Assembly (NCBI RefSeq): GCF_011044495.1
Contig: NZ_CP049143.1
Coordinates: 2,542,001 to 2,606,000 of the forward strand
Reading direction: 5' to 3'
Length of the DNA stretch: 64,000 nucleotides
Source: Roseimicrobium sp. ORNL1
GTDB lineage: Bacteria; Verrucomicrobiota; Verrucomicrobiia; Verrucomicrobiales; Verrucomicrobiaceae
The first letter of the stretch is position 1, and each line of letters starts with the position of its first letter. The notes under the pieces are model-generated. The model worked only from the letters and a program-made list of their open reading frames with translations. It ran no database searches and had not been told where the DNA came from. The translations under genes and the position numbers were made by a program. Shown here in pieces: positions 46,022 through 55,608 of this stretch.

Positions 46022-46501
46022 GCCTTGGAAAGTGGGGTGTCCATGGTGTCGCCACTCTTGCGCACCATCGCGGAAAAGCCCAGGTCGCGAAACGTACTCG
46101 CCAGTCGAGATGCGGTGAGGCAGCAGGCGGTAGTTCGCTCTCACGTCTGAGCTTGACCCTGCCATACCGGCCCTCCCTCCATCCATCCACGCCGTTATCG
46201 GCGTGCACGTGACTGGGAGACCTTGGCCCCTCTCCACAGAAGTACCAGGAGAGGAAGGGCGTCCAAAGGTGCGGCACTGGCACTATCGCGCCCGCACACC
46301 AGTGAATCCTGCCGGCATTACCCGCAGGACGCCCCCGCCAGCCTTGGGATAGCGCAAGCCGCGTCACTCGGCGGCTGGATCATGGGAATTTTCTTTGAAA
46401 ACTTCGACCGAATGTCTTCTCATGGGCTTGGTTTGTGCAAACATCTGTAAAACGAACAACTTCATCCGCACACTCCTCGTAAATTCGCCCCGCATTTCAG
46501 C
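46022..46501. other. Gap inside the SIR2 module
   Basis: 480 bp without a supported gene and without copies of the dispersed repeats that fill other gaps. It probably holds a promoter for the 1182-residue protein, since the space is too long for simple co-translation, but I cannot point to defined elements. Confidence 0.4.
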
Positions 46502-49500
46502 ATGACTCACGAGAATCAAGAATCGCAAAGCACACTTCGGTATCATGATTTTGTCCTTCTCATGGCGTCACTGGATGCTGAATGGTCACGGCACACCGCC
46601 CAACCCCAGAAAGCTTTCGAAAAAACCTTCACCAGCTTTCAAAACTACTGCGGAAGTTTCAGGGACAGCGGGCATAAGAATTTCAAAAAGTGGCGCACCC
46701 GTTCCTCTCCATCGGAGTCCATGGACGAGTATCTCTACAACCCCACCAACTGGCTCCCCCTTGGACATCCCGACGCCCTGTGCCTCACCCTCGGAGATGA
46801 TTTGGATGCGGTTCAGGCCGTGATCGAAACTTACAAGAAGACAGTCGAAGAAGTGAGTGTCGGATTCTGCCCCATCACCCGCAGCCTCATCCCACCTGGC
46901 GTCTCGCGTCGCCACCTCAAACATTTCGTTGAGCCCAATGAGCTCTTCGGCAAACCGAAACCCGCACAGCCTCCGCTCCTTTTCCTCGCCCGGCTCAAGA
47001 TGCAGGGCGTTCTCTCCCTCGGTCGTGCCCTTCTCGCCCAGCAGTCCCTCTTCGGCCTTATCTGCAAGCGCATAGATGCCGCTCTGCACACGTTGCGTAA
47101 AGCCGATGATCAGGGGCTTTATTCACGCAGCGACCTGAATTCCCTCAGGCTCACCTTCCTCGATCTCCTGGAAGAGGAGGAAATAGGCATCCTGTTTCTC
47201 TGTAGCAACTACTCCGTCCCCATGTCCATCGTCTCCCATCTGCAAAGCCTCACCTTTGCAGACCTCTTGGAGCACGACCCGCGTCTGGTTCAAATTCTCG
47301 AAAGCAGCAGCCATTACAAGAAGCTCAAAGAATTCCACCAGACTCTTCAGGAGGAAAACTCGGCCACCCCTCCGTCTTCGCCTTCCTCCGCTTCCGCTGC
47401 CGGACTCTGTGAAGGAATGAGCGGAGCTCACCTTTTGCGTTGGACCCGGAGCACCGTGGCCATCTCTTGGGACTACTTCCGCTCCGTGCTCGACCCCACC
47501 GCCAGGACCAGGAAATCTTCCATGTCGATCAACGGCTTCGTCAGCTCCCTGACGGACATCGGTCACCCTCCGGGGCACCAGGCCGATATGGAGAAACACT
47601 TGAGGAACGGACTCAGCAACGGCTTGAAAAAAAGCGTGCCCACCGGTCGGTCCCTCCCAGGCCCTCGCAGCCCGGACCCCAGCCTCAAGTGTCGTCTCCA
47701 TCTGGTTGGTGCCACAGACTACCTTCTCCAGCTGTCTGACTGTGGCCAGACGCCCCGCAAGGCCAGGACCGGCAAGATGGGCTCGGCGTATCGCACTTCG
47801 CTCAACAAGGTCAAGCCCCATACCATGACATCGGAGAATGTCGCTCTCCGCGGGCCAGACTCCCTCGTGCACATCTCGCTCCTCGTCCAGATGTGGGCCG
47901 GCGTGCTCGACTCCATCAGCCAGTTGGACAAGCCATCCGGATTCAGCGGCAGGCATGTCAGCAGTTGGGCCACACGCCTCATGGTACCAGTGCCCATTTG
48001 CGCGCACCAGGACATGGAGGATTGGTTCCACCCCACAGTGCCTGCAGGTCACACTGCCCTCGTTAAGGAAGTGCTTGCCGTCGCGCGGGATGTGCTCTTC
48101 CCGGAAAAGGATGATGACGCACGCTTCACCTTCTCCGCTGGAGGCCTCCGAAATCATACTCGCGCTCTGGGCATCCCCGTGGCCACCCGCCGCGCACTTA
48201 TCAATCTCCTGGAGAATTTCTTCTCCATCCTGTCCAACCCGCTCCTCTTCGATGTCGTGTTGGACTACTATGACGTCCTCGCCACCCTCTACCGGATCCT
48301 CACCCAGGAGCGTCCCGAGGATTCCGAATGGCCCCCTCAGCATGACTACTCCCGCCGTCTCCCCACGGAGGGCGGCGTCGAGCCCATCCACGCCATGCTG
48401 GAGAGCCTCTCCTCTGCTCTCAGCCTCCGTCAGCGCCGTCTCTATCCAGAGACTCCTCTCAGGGACTGGTCCCTCGATTTCCGGACAAACTTCATCCAGA
48501 TCATCCTCTCCGCAGAAGCTGCTCTCAAGGCCTCTGCCGGCATTCTCAGAAAGGTCGTCCGCGGTGATGAGCATGGGCGTGATACCCTCGGAGTCGTCCA
48601 CCACGTCACCTTCGAAGAGGGCATCCGGGCCATTTCTTGTGACTTCATCATGGAGACCGCCGGCACCGGCCCCAGCCTCGCCATCTTCGCCTCGGACATG
48701 GCCCATCTCACTCACGTGCCCGGCTATGCAGACTTCTTCCACGAAGGCTTCCACCTGATTTATAATGACATGGTTCGCCAGCAGATTCGCGACACCATCG
48801 CACTCCAGGTCAAGGATGGCCTCAGACCAGCACTCAATGAAGAGAGCTTCTCCGACCTCGACACCCAGCTCAGTGAGATCTTCGTGCACCTCATGATGCA
48901 CCTCTTCGTCTTCGATGGAGACTGGCGCCTCGCCCTCAGACAGCACGCCATCAGCTTCTCCACAAGCATGGCGAGCGCCTTCAACAACCCAGCAGATGTG
49001 CGGACTTCATTCCTGAATAATTTTGGCCCCATCAGCGTCGCCAGTCTCGTCACAAATGCCGCGAGTACTCGCGCGAAGCCCGGACATATCGGCATGCAGA
49101 GCCTGGGAGACCACGACTGGCCTGTTCTTTCTTCCGCCCACGGCTTCTTTGAAAACGTCATCGACATCCTCCGCCCCGTACTCACGGATCATGTCTGGAT
49201 CTTTGACTCCGTGGATGCCCCTGAGAATGGTCCCGCCATGAAAGGAAGTGATCGCGTTATCCGCGGGTTCATGAAACGTTATGCGGATAATCTCGGATTC
49301 CTTCAAATTCTCTGGGAGCGCGCCATCTTCGTCTATCAGATGTTTGTGGCCCGCGTCCTTCAGGAAACGGGCGACCATAAGCACTTGGGAGTGAAGCCTC
49401 CCCCCGATCATGCGGGAGCCTATGATGGATTGACATATCCCCCAAGTTGCAAACGCCCCTGCCGCGATTTGAAGGCTGCCGACTTCAAGGCATTTCGTGA

Positions 49501-50050
49501 AATCCAGCGCCAGCTCGATGCAGCCATCGGTGCCACGCGGAATCACGGGCAGCCTGGCTACGCCCCTCTCATCGCTGCCACCGTGCTTCAGGGCAAGGCC
49601 GAGAAAGGTTATTGCCTCGATGCCACTCTCGTAGCCTGCCGCGTGCTCCATCGTTGTATGGTGGACATGGAGGCCCTCCTCGAGCTCAAGAAGAAGCGCA
49701 TCGTCCGCTTCCTCCCGCGGGATGGCAGTACAGGAGCGATCGCGCTTTCTCCCCACGTGAGCTACTCACCCATGATGCTGGACCGCACTGCCACCCAGCT
49801 TTTCAGTTGCTCGCCCAATGCCCGGCGTATCCGCACCGGCCTGCAAATCGCTACCCTCAAGACCTTTTGGGACATGGCCTCCCGCAACCGCGCACGACGC
49901 CTCATCTCCCTCTTGGACAAGGCGGGAAAAGCGAGGGCGGCACAGCGTGCCCTGGCATCGCGCAAGCAAAAGAACGCCGCAACTGCCAGTCGAAAGGCAA
50001 AAAAGTCTGTCAAGAAGCGCGCGAAACGCTCAACCCCTGCGGTCGCATGA
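46502..50050 (+). CDS. Unknown 1182-residue protein with HEGFH zincin motif, partner of SIR2 protein
   Basis: A very large cytoplasmic-type protein without recognised family. Residues ~1-730 are mixed helical. Near 742-792 the sequence YADFFHEGFHLIYNDM ... DTQLSEIFVHLMMHLFVFDG contains HEGFH (747-751) and a Glu 41 residues later (E792), the spacing of gluzincin-type metallopeptidases, though a second zinc-site check is needed. The C-terminal ~60 residues are strongly basic (KKSVKKRAKRS), suggesting nucleic-acid contact. Its stop codon lies 4 bp from that of the scaffold gene on the other strand. A protease or sensor working with the SIR2 effector is a reasonable hypothesis. Confidence 0.68.
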   Translation: MTHENQESQSTLRYHDFVLLMASLDAEWSRHTAQPQKAFEKTFTSFQNYCGSFRDSGHKNFKKWRTRSSPSESMDEYLYNPTNWLPLGHPDALCLTLGDDLDAVQAVIETYKKTVEEVSVGFCPITRSLIPPGVSRRHLKHFVEPNELFGKPKPAQPPLLFLARLKMQGVLSLGRALLAQQSLFGLICKRIDAALHTLRKADDQGLYSRSDLNSLRLTFLDLLEEEEIGILFLCSNYSVPMSIVSHLQSLTFADLLEHDPRLVQILESSSHYKKLKEFHQTLQEENSATPPSSPSSASAAGLCEGMSGAHLLRWTRSTVAISWDYFRSVLDPTARTRKSSMSINGFVSSLTDIGHPPGHQADMEKHLRNGLSNGLKKSVPTGRSLPGPRSPDPSLKCRLHLVGATDYLLQLSDCGQTPRKARTGKMGSAYRTSLNKVKPHTMTSENVALRGPDSLVHISLLVQMWAGVLDSISQLDKPSGFSGRHVSSWATRLMVPVPICAHQDMEDWFHPTVPAGHTALVKEVLAVARDVLFPEKDDDARFTFSAGGLRNHTRALGIPVATRRALINLLENFFSILSNPLLFDVVLDYYDVLATLYRILTQERPEDSEWPPQHDYSRRLPTEGGVEPIHAMLESLSSALSLRQRRLYPETPLRDWSLDFRTNFIQIILSAEAALKASAGILRKVVRGDEHGRDTLGVVHHVTFEEGIRAISCDFIMETAGTGPSLAIFASDMAHLTHVPGYADFFHEGFHLIYNDMVRQQIRDTIALQVKDGLRPALNEESFSDLDTQLSEIFVHLMMHLFVFDGDWRLALRQHAISFSTSMASAFNNPADVRTSFLNNFGPISVASLVTNAASTRAKPGHIGMQSLGDHDWPVLSSAHGFFENVIDILRPVLTDHVWIFDSVDAPENGPAMKGSDRVIRGFMKRYADNLGFLQILWERAIFVYQMFVARVLQETGDHKHLGVKPPPDHAGAYDGLTYPPSCKRPCRDLKAADFKAFREIQRQLDAAIGATRNHGQPGYAPLIAATVLQGKAEKGYCLDATLVACRVLHRCMVDMEALLELKKKRIVRFLPRDGSTGAIALSPHVSYSPMMLDRTATQLFSCSPNARRIRTGLQIATLKTFWDMASRNRARRLISLLDKAGKARAAQRALASRKQKNAATASRKAKKSVKKRAKRSTPAVA

Positions 50051-50054
50051 CCCC

Positions 50055-50948
50055 TCACCCCATCCGCAGCCTCCGTATCTGCTCCGCCACCATCGCCTGT
50101 CGCTCCGGCCCATTCGCCCCGTGATAGTCATTATACAGCGGATTCGACTTGTTCGTCTGGATGTCATCCGCCTGCTGCCCTCGCGTCAATCGTAGCGCCC
50201 CACTGCCACCCGTCTCCTGGCGATCCTCGCTCACCAGCGAGGCCATCGCGTGCAGCGCTCGAATCATCGCCGGATTATCTCCAATCGCCGGATCATTCAC
50301 ATCCAGCCGCGCCATCGCCGCCACCCGCTGCGCCCCTTGCAGGTTCGTCTCATACCGCTCACCCCATTCACGCTGCAGACCCTGCACCAGCGCCTCCCGA
50401 CCGCTCGCCGCCTCCTGCTGATACTGCGAAAGCGCCCCCATCTGCTGTCCATTCCACCACTCCACCAGCTCCTGCGCCGCTGCCGCCGGGATGTGATGCT
50501 TGTGCGCCACCGCAGAAAAACCGCGCACCATCTCCTCATTCCACAGCTCCGCCGGCACATTCTCCGGCCGGGCAATCCCATACCCATCCGGCCTCTCCGG
50601 CACCCCCAGATTCTTCCGCCACGCCGCCACCTCCTCCGGCCTCGCCTCCGCACCCGGCGGCTGCATCCGCTGCCCCAGCTTCTTCTCCAGCTCCCCGTAC
50701 GACTTCAGCACATCCTGAATCGGCGTCCCCTCAAACTTCCTTATCGATCCCGCATAAGGCCGCAAATCCTCCGACAACCTCCCCGAAAGCCCCGGCGCAA
50801 ACTTCCCATCCACCAGCCATTCGCCGCCACCAGCAGCACCGCCACCATTGCCAGCACCGCCACCATTGCCAGCACCACCACCGGCCATCCCACCCTGGTT
50901 CGCATACCCCTGCTGCGTCTCCACACTTCCGTTCACGTCTTCAGTCAT
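50055..50948 (-). CDS. Scaffold protein (gp9-like)
   Basis: A 297-residue protein: a Gly/Asn-rich low-complexity N-terminus (residues ~16-40), then IQDVLKSYGELEKKLGQRMQ and WRKNLGVPERPDGYGIARPE (~78-125), a pattern typical of podovirus scaffold proteins, a Gln/Ala-rich helical middle and a basic C-terminus (ERQAMVAEQIRRLRM) of the kind that binds the capsid. It directs procapsid assembly. In T7-like phages the capsid gene follows; here the SIR2 module is inserted instead, with only 4 bp between the convergent stop codons. Confidence 0.8.
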   Translation of the reverse strand: MTEDVNGSVETQQGYANQGGMAGGGAGNGGGAGNGGGAAGGGEWLVDGKFAPGLSGRLSEDLRPYAGSIRKFEGTPIQDVLKSYGELEKKLGQRMQPPGAEARPEEVAAWRKNLGVPERPDGYGIARPENVPAELWNEEMVRGFSAVAHKHHIPAAAAQELVEWWNGQQMGALSQYQQEAASGREALVQGLQREWGERYETNLQGAQRVAAMARLDVNDPAIGDNPAMIRALHAMASLVSEDRQETGGSGALRLTRGQQADDIQTNKSNPLYNDYHGANGPERQAMVAEQIRRLRMG

Positions 50949-51574
50949 ATCAATATCGCTCTTTCGTTATTTGGTTTGTGATTAAACAATCAGTGCCGCC
51001 ATTCATAGCCTCTGAAACAAGGCCCCTCACGTGTCCTATAGGACCCAGTGATGAAAATCATTCGCTTGGAAGTTCAGTCGCGGAGCGACGGCCGTGTCCT
51101 AGCCCGGCCTTTCAAGGCCGGATATGCAAGTGAGGATTCGCGTCGCAGAGCGCCGCTCGAATCGCCGAACCTTGCTGAGTTCAGGGACCCAAGTGTCGTC
51201 CCACTCGCACCGAGCCTCGGTCTGTCACCCCACTCACCAAAACACTCGGTGGGGAGCCGCTGCGCCGGCTTCCAAACTAGGTGGGCGGAGGAGGTGTGGA
51301 ACGCACGTAGAGCAAGCCGCCTGCACCTCCAAACTTCACCTGATGCCCTCTCAGCACCCACCACACCCCCTAGACCTTCTCACGGCCAACCTTCAAAAGC
51401 TAGTGCCTATTAGTGTCCATTAGTGGTTCCCCAATCAAACCACCTCCTCGTCCCTTGAGGCACCTATTCAACTTCATCCTCAGTCTCAGTCTCAGTCTCC
51501 GAAGTTCCTCTGTGTCTCTGTGTTGAATCCCATATAGGTGAACACACCCATTTCCCCCCTGCCACCAGCCCCCT
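50949..51574. repeat. Gap with dispersed repeats, including family E
   Basis: No gene. Positions 51073-51122 are a family E copy (cagtcgcggagcgacggccgt; gcctttcaaggccgg hairpin), also found at 57630-57679 and 58680-58729. Position 51235-51290 resembles 62890-62930 (ggtggggagccgctgcg). Low-complexity ttagtgtccattagtgg and ctctgtgtctctgtgttga elements fill 51400-51535. Confidence 0.6.
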
Positions 51575-51955
51575 TCACCCCATAATCACCCTCGGCTTCA
51601 CCACCACCACCTCATCATCTTCATCCTCAAAATCCGACACCGGCCCACCATCCTCACCCACAGCTCCCCTCACGCCACATCGCCCCACCATCATCACACC
51701 CTCATCCACCTCCGGACAAACCCGGTTCCCATACCTCCGCTTAAACTCCTCCGGCTGATATTCCCTATACCACGCCATCACCTCCGGCGTCTTATCACCC
51801 TTCGCCGGATCCGTCGGAAAAGGGCAGGGGACCACACTCACCAAAGCCACCTCCTCACCATCCTCCACAGCCGCCTTACCCTTCACCACAGCCGAACGCG
51901 CCGTCACCTTCGCCACGCGCCTGGTACTCTTCACAGCCTCCTTCTTCTTCTTCAT
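51575..51955 (-). CDS. Small hypothetical phage protein
   Basis: A 126-residue protein from ATG 51955 (MKKKKEAVKSTRRVAKVTAR). The N-terminal ~25 residues are highly basic; the middle contains PFPTDPAKGDKTPEVMAWYR and a YQPEEFKRRYGNRVCPEV segment; the C-terminus is acidic (DFEDEDDEVVVV). No family recognised. It lies between the Bbp19-like gene and scaffold on the same strand, consistent with a minor virion or assembly protein. Confidence 0.5.
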   Translation of the reverse strand: MKKKKEAVKSTRRVAKVTARSAVVKGKAAVEDGEEVALVSVVPCPFPTDPAKGDKTPEVMAWYREYQPEEFKRRYGNRVCPEVDEGVMMVGRCGVRGAVGEDGGPVSDFEDEDDEVVVVKPRVIMG

Positions 51956-52113
51956 AACCTCAACCACCTCCCAACATCACAGATCCACCCCATCACCACT
52001 CCCTCAAAAATCCTCCGTGCCTTCGCGTCTCCGTGTCTCCGTGTCTCCGTGTCTCCGTGTTGAATCCCACGATCTCAAACACACCCAGCCGCTCACCGCT
52101 CACCGCTCACCGC

Positions 52114-52479
52114 TCACACCCCCACCACCACCGGCGCCGCCTCCATCTTCCCCTTAGACTTCGCCGATTCAACCCGCTCCAGCACATACCGCACCACCGC
52201 CGCCGACCCATCAAAGTGAATCCCCCCAATCAGCGCCGCCACCGCATTCGCCCTCGTCGCCACCGCATCAAACCTTGGCCTCTCACACGGAAAATGCGCA
52301 CACAAATCCGCCAGCACCCGCTGCCCCTCCTTGGATCCAAACACCCGCGCATACATCTTCCCCAGCTCCCACTCCTCCTCCTGCCTCCTCCTCAGCCCCT
52401 CCGCCGCCATCTCCGCCTGCCCCAAAACCGGTGTACCATCATTCATCATAAAATATCTCCCAAAGAGAGTTTCACTCAT
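52114..52479 (-). CDS. Bbp19-like phage protein
   Basis: A 121-residue protein from ATG 52479 (MSETLFGRYFMMNDG). ARVFGSKEGQRVLADLCAHF (about residues 43-62) matches the core of Bbp19-type podovirus proteins, small proteins commonly encoded between portal and scaffold genes and of unknown function. The C-terminal half (RANAVAALIGGIHFDGSAAV) is less conserved. It stops right after a short heptamer array (CCGCTCA, 4 copies, 52089-52116), so its last codons overlap the repeat. Confidence 0.65.
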   Translation of the reverse strand: MSETLFGRYFMMNDGTPVLGQAEMAAEGLRRRQEEEWELGKMYARVFGSKEGQRVLADLCAHFPCERPRFDAVATRANAVAALIGGIHFDGSAAVVRYVLERVESAKSKGKMEAAPVVVGV

Positions 52480-52506
52480 CACGCCCATCTCAGTCCCTCA
52501 ACAATC

Positions 52507-52576
<70 letters not shown>

Positions 52577-52710
52577 AACCCTTCCCTCAGTCTCCGAAGT
52601 TCCTCTGCGTCTCTGTGTCTCTGTGTTGAACCCACTGCACCCTACCACACCCATCACCCCTCCTCATTAGTGTCCCGTTAGTGCCCATGAGTGGTTCTCC
52701 AATCAAACCA

Positions 52711-53068
52711 TCGTCCTACCGCTTACCGTCCCACCGCTTACCGTCCCACCGCTCACCGTCCCACCGCTCACCGTCCCACCGCTCACCGTCCCACCGCTCA
52801 CCGTCCCACCGCTCACCGTCCCACCGCTTACCGTCCCACCGCTTACCGTCCCACCGCTCACCGTCCCACCGCTCACCGTCCCACCGCTCACCGTCCCACC
52901 GCTCACCGTCCCACCGCTCACCGTCCTACCGCTCACCGTCCCACCGCTTACCGTCCCACCGCTTACCGTCCCACCGCTCACCGTCCTACCGCTCACCGTC
53001 CTACCGCTCACCGTCCCACCGCTTACCGTCCCACCGCTCACCGCTCACCGCTCACCGCTCACCGCTCA
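52711..53068. repeat. 15-bp tandem array (22 units) merging into CCGCTCA heptamers (4 units)
   Basis: Twenty-two direct copies of CCGTCCYACCGCTYA fill 52711-53040, with C/T variants at two positions, then four CCGCTCA heptamers to 53068. The 15-mer is an 8-mer (CCGTCCYA) plus the heptamer. The stop codon and last codons of the portal gene (GER then TGA at 53059) lie inside the heptamers. Long open frames across it are repeat artefacts. Confidence 0.95.
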
Positions 53069-54759
53069 CCGAGCAGCCCCATCATCGGCGAATCCTTCGG
53101 AATCTTCCCCGCATTCGCCGCCGCCCGGCTCATCTGTTCCACCGCATCCGCCTGCTGCGCCTGTTGTTGCGCCTGCGCCCGCGCCGCACGCATCGCCGCC
53201 ACCTCATCCGGGTCCCGATTATACTCCGGCGGCAACCCTCGATTCCGCGCACTCCCGCGGATCATCTCATCCAGGTTGAAGTTATCCATCACATCCGGCG
53301 CCATCTGCGCGATCGACCCCACAAGGCTCAGCACACTTCCCACCGCCGTATTATCCGCCTCCTTCAGCGCCAGCGCGATTCTTGAAGAAAACAGCACCTG
53401 CGGCTCCGGAATAAACAAATTCCCACGCCCATCGCTGCTGATCATCTCCCTCGGCGGCGACGGCAAAATCCCCCGACGCAGCAGAATCCGGAAGAAGCGC
53501 ATCAGCTGCGCCGTCAGCCACTCCGTCACCAGCAGCGTATACGTCGCCGCAAACTGCCGCGCCTGCTCACCCACACGCGCCCGCACCTCCTCCGCCGTGA
53601 TGTTCGCCCGCTCCATCCGCGAAATTGCCAGCCACATATTCACCTGGAAGAACGCCTCAATCTGGCTCCGCTTCTGGTCCGCCCGCTGCACCCCCAGACC
53701 ATAGTCACCCTCCATCCCCCACGCCTGCGGCCGCGCCGCATCCCCCGTCGCCGGGTCGAACCACGTGATCCCACCCGCGCGATAATCAATATCCCCCTTG
53801 AACCCCGTCGGAATCAGCAACGGCGGATTCGCCTTCTTCTCCGCCAGCACATCCAGGCACTTCTGCAGCAGGTTCAGCTGGCGCATATCCGGCAGCGCCA
53901 TGAACGCCGGCGAATATCCATACGGCGCCGTCTCCTCATTCCCCTCCCACGTACTCCAGCGGGACACACTGAAAGGCATCTCATCATACCCCGCCACCCG
54001 CAGCGGCTGCTTCGCATCCTTCTCCATCCACACCGAGGCAAAAGGCTTGTTCACCCCGTCCATCTTCCCAATGATACGCTCCGCCTCCGCACGCGGATAA
54101 ATGCAGTGCAGCACCGTGAATTGCGTATCCTGCTTCCCACGCCCCGCGTCAAAGCACTCCCGCACCTTCGCGCTCACCGTCTCCCGGCCAAACTTCTCCA
54201 CCAGCTGCCGCGCCGTGAAGCGTTTCTCAAAATCCAGCGAATCCACCACACCATCCGCATTCTCCGCCATCGTATACGAGCCAATGCGATGATGCCGGAA
54301 CACCACCGGCACATTCGGGTCCGCATCACTCTCCTCCGAGTACAGGCACGCCGTCCCGAAGCACGTCCGGTCACTCACAAACTCATAAGACTGCGGATAA
54401 AACTTCGACGCACTCAGATGCAGCCTCGCCAGTCTCGTCGCCTGCTGACACCACTGCTGCACCCGGAAATCACCCGCCAGCCCCGGAGGCGGATCAAACG
54501 AGAACCACACCTGGTCATGCGGGATGATATCTGAGGTCTGCCCTCTGACCGCCACATCCAGCGCATAGTATCCACTCCCATCATAGATCTGCGCCTCCTT
54601 CTGCCCGTCCGGCAGATGACTGCTGTTCGTGATGCTCGCCTTCCGCGGACAGAAATAATCCGCAATCATCTGCCACTGCGCATCCCACGGCGCCCGCGCA
54701 CTCTTCCGCGCCTCATACGTCGCCACACACTCCTCCACAATCTCCTTCTCGCTTCTCAT
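53059..54759 (-). CDS. Portal / head-tail connector protein (gp8-like)
   Basis: A 566-residue protein of the T7 gp8 (head-to-tail joining) family. Landmarks: WDAQWQMIADYFCPRKASIT near residue 25, GQKEAQIYDGSGYYALDVAV (~50-72), WFSFDPPPGL (~85), the CFGTACLYSEE segment (~134), and a long Gln/Ala-rich C-terminal helix (RAARAQAQQQAQQADAVEQM) that forms the barrel. It is the dodecameric DNA gate of the capsid. Length fits (T7 gp8 is 536). Its 3' end lies inside a tandem repeat. Confidence 0.87.
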   Translation of the reverse strand: MRSEKEIVEECVATYEARKSARAPWDAQWQMIADYFCPRKASITNSSHLPDGQKEAQIYDGSGYYALDVAVRGQTSDIIPHDQVWFSFDPPPGLAGDFRVQQWCQQATRLARLHLSASKFYPQSYEFVSDRTCFGTACLYSEESDADPNVPVVFRHHRIGSYTMAENADGVVDSLDFEKRFTARQLVEKFGRETVSAKVRECFDAGRGKQDTQFTVLHCIYPRAEAERIIGKMDGVNKPFASVWMEKDAKQPLRVAGYDEMPFSVSRWSTWEGNEETAPYGYSPAFMALPDMRQLNLLQKCLDVLAEKKANPPLLIPTGFKGDIDYRAGGITWFDPATGDAARPQAWGMEGDYGLGVQRADQKRSQIEAFFQVNMWLAISRMERANITAEEVRARVGEQARQFAATYTLLVTEWLTAQLMRFFRILLRRGILPSPPREMISSDGRGNLFIPEPQVLFSSRIALALKEADNTAVGSVLSLVGSIAQMAPDVMDNFNLDEMIRGSARNRGLPPEYNRDPDEVAAMRAARAQAQQQAQQADAVEQMSRAAANAGKIPKDSPMMGLLGER

Positions 54760-55608
54760 CAGATAAAAAAGATAAGGTTACAGCATCACCACCACTCACC
54801 CTCCGCCATCACTCCATCACTCCATCATCGGCATCCGTGCACCAGCTCCACACCATCCGCCTTCGCGGTTCTCCCCATTTTGCACTTTGCACCTTTCATC
54901 TCTCACTTGGCATTCCCTCCAAAGAAGCCTCGCAAGTCAGCAGGATATCGTCCGATAATAACTTCTCCTCGTACACCACCACCCCCACCGTCATTCATAC
55001 TCTGAGGCAGCCCACCATTCCCGGTGCTCATTTGATTCGCAAAAATGAAGCCGCGCAGCACTTAAGCTGGGGGCTTACATAGAGCATACTCACTCAACTC
55101 ACTAAGTCGCTATGCGTCTTGGAGTGCGGTGGCAAAGGCCTCCCTTGAGGCCGCGACACCGCTTTGAACGAAGCGTTTCTGTCCTGATATTCCCAGAAGA
55201 ATCTCGCATACGCCCTCTCGCATCACCCCACCGAACCCAACACCCGATTCCAGCATTTCAGCTCCACACCACCCACCTTTCAGCCCTCTCTCCATTTTGC
55301 ACTTTGCATCTTTCATCTCTCACTTTGCATTCCGGTTCCCACCTCGCCTTCACTTCAGCCCGCACCTTCCGCTCCCACGCCTCACGCCTCACGCCTCACG
55401 CCTCACGCCTCACGCCTCACGCCTCACGCCTCACGCCTCACGCATTCGTGCCCTGAAGGGGCACAGGAGCCCAGCCCAGGGTTAGGGAGCCTAAGCGACC
55501 GACACCCTGGGTGATCGAGTAAAAGAAGCTCGACCCTGAAGGGGTCGCAGAGCCGTCGAAATCACCGCGGACACTCCACTCCGAATACATATAACCACCG
55601 CTTACCGC
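54760..55608. repeat. Gap with CTCACGC heptamers (9 copies) and dispersed repeats
   Basis: No gene. Positions 55381-55443 are nine exact copies of CTCACGC. Family B lies at 55093-55173 and family C at 55447-55560 (gccctgaaggggcac hairpin, cccagggttag / gacaccctggg stem). Low-complexity cattttgcactttgc pieces occur at 54880 and 55290. Confidence 0.85.

Noticed and set aside
47123..48946. 607-codon minus-strand frame inside the 1182-residue gene
   Set aside because: Antisense and low in recognisable structure; the plus frame carries HEGFH and a continuous 1182 codons.
52711..53040. CRISPR array
   Set aside because: The 15-bp units are strictly head to tail with no spacers, and the period is far too short; no cas gene is near.
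52691..53704. Long open frames (337 and 234 codons) on the plus strand
   Set aside because: They consist of a translated 15-bp repeat (PTAHR- or SPSHR-type) followed by antisense of the portal gene.
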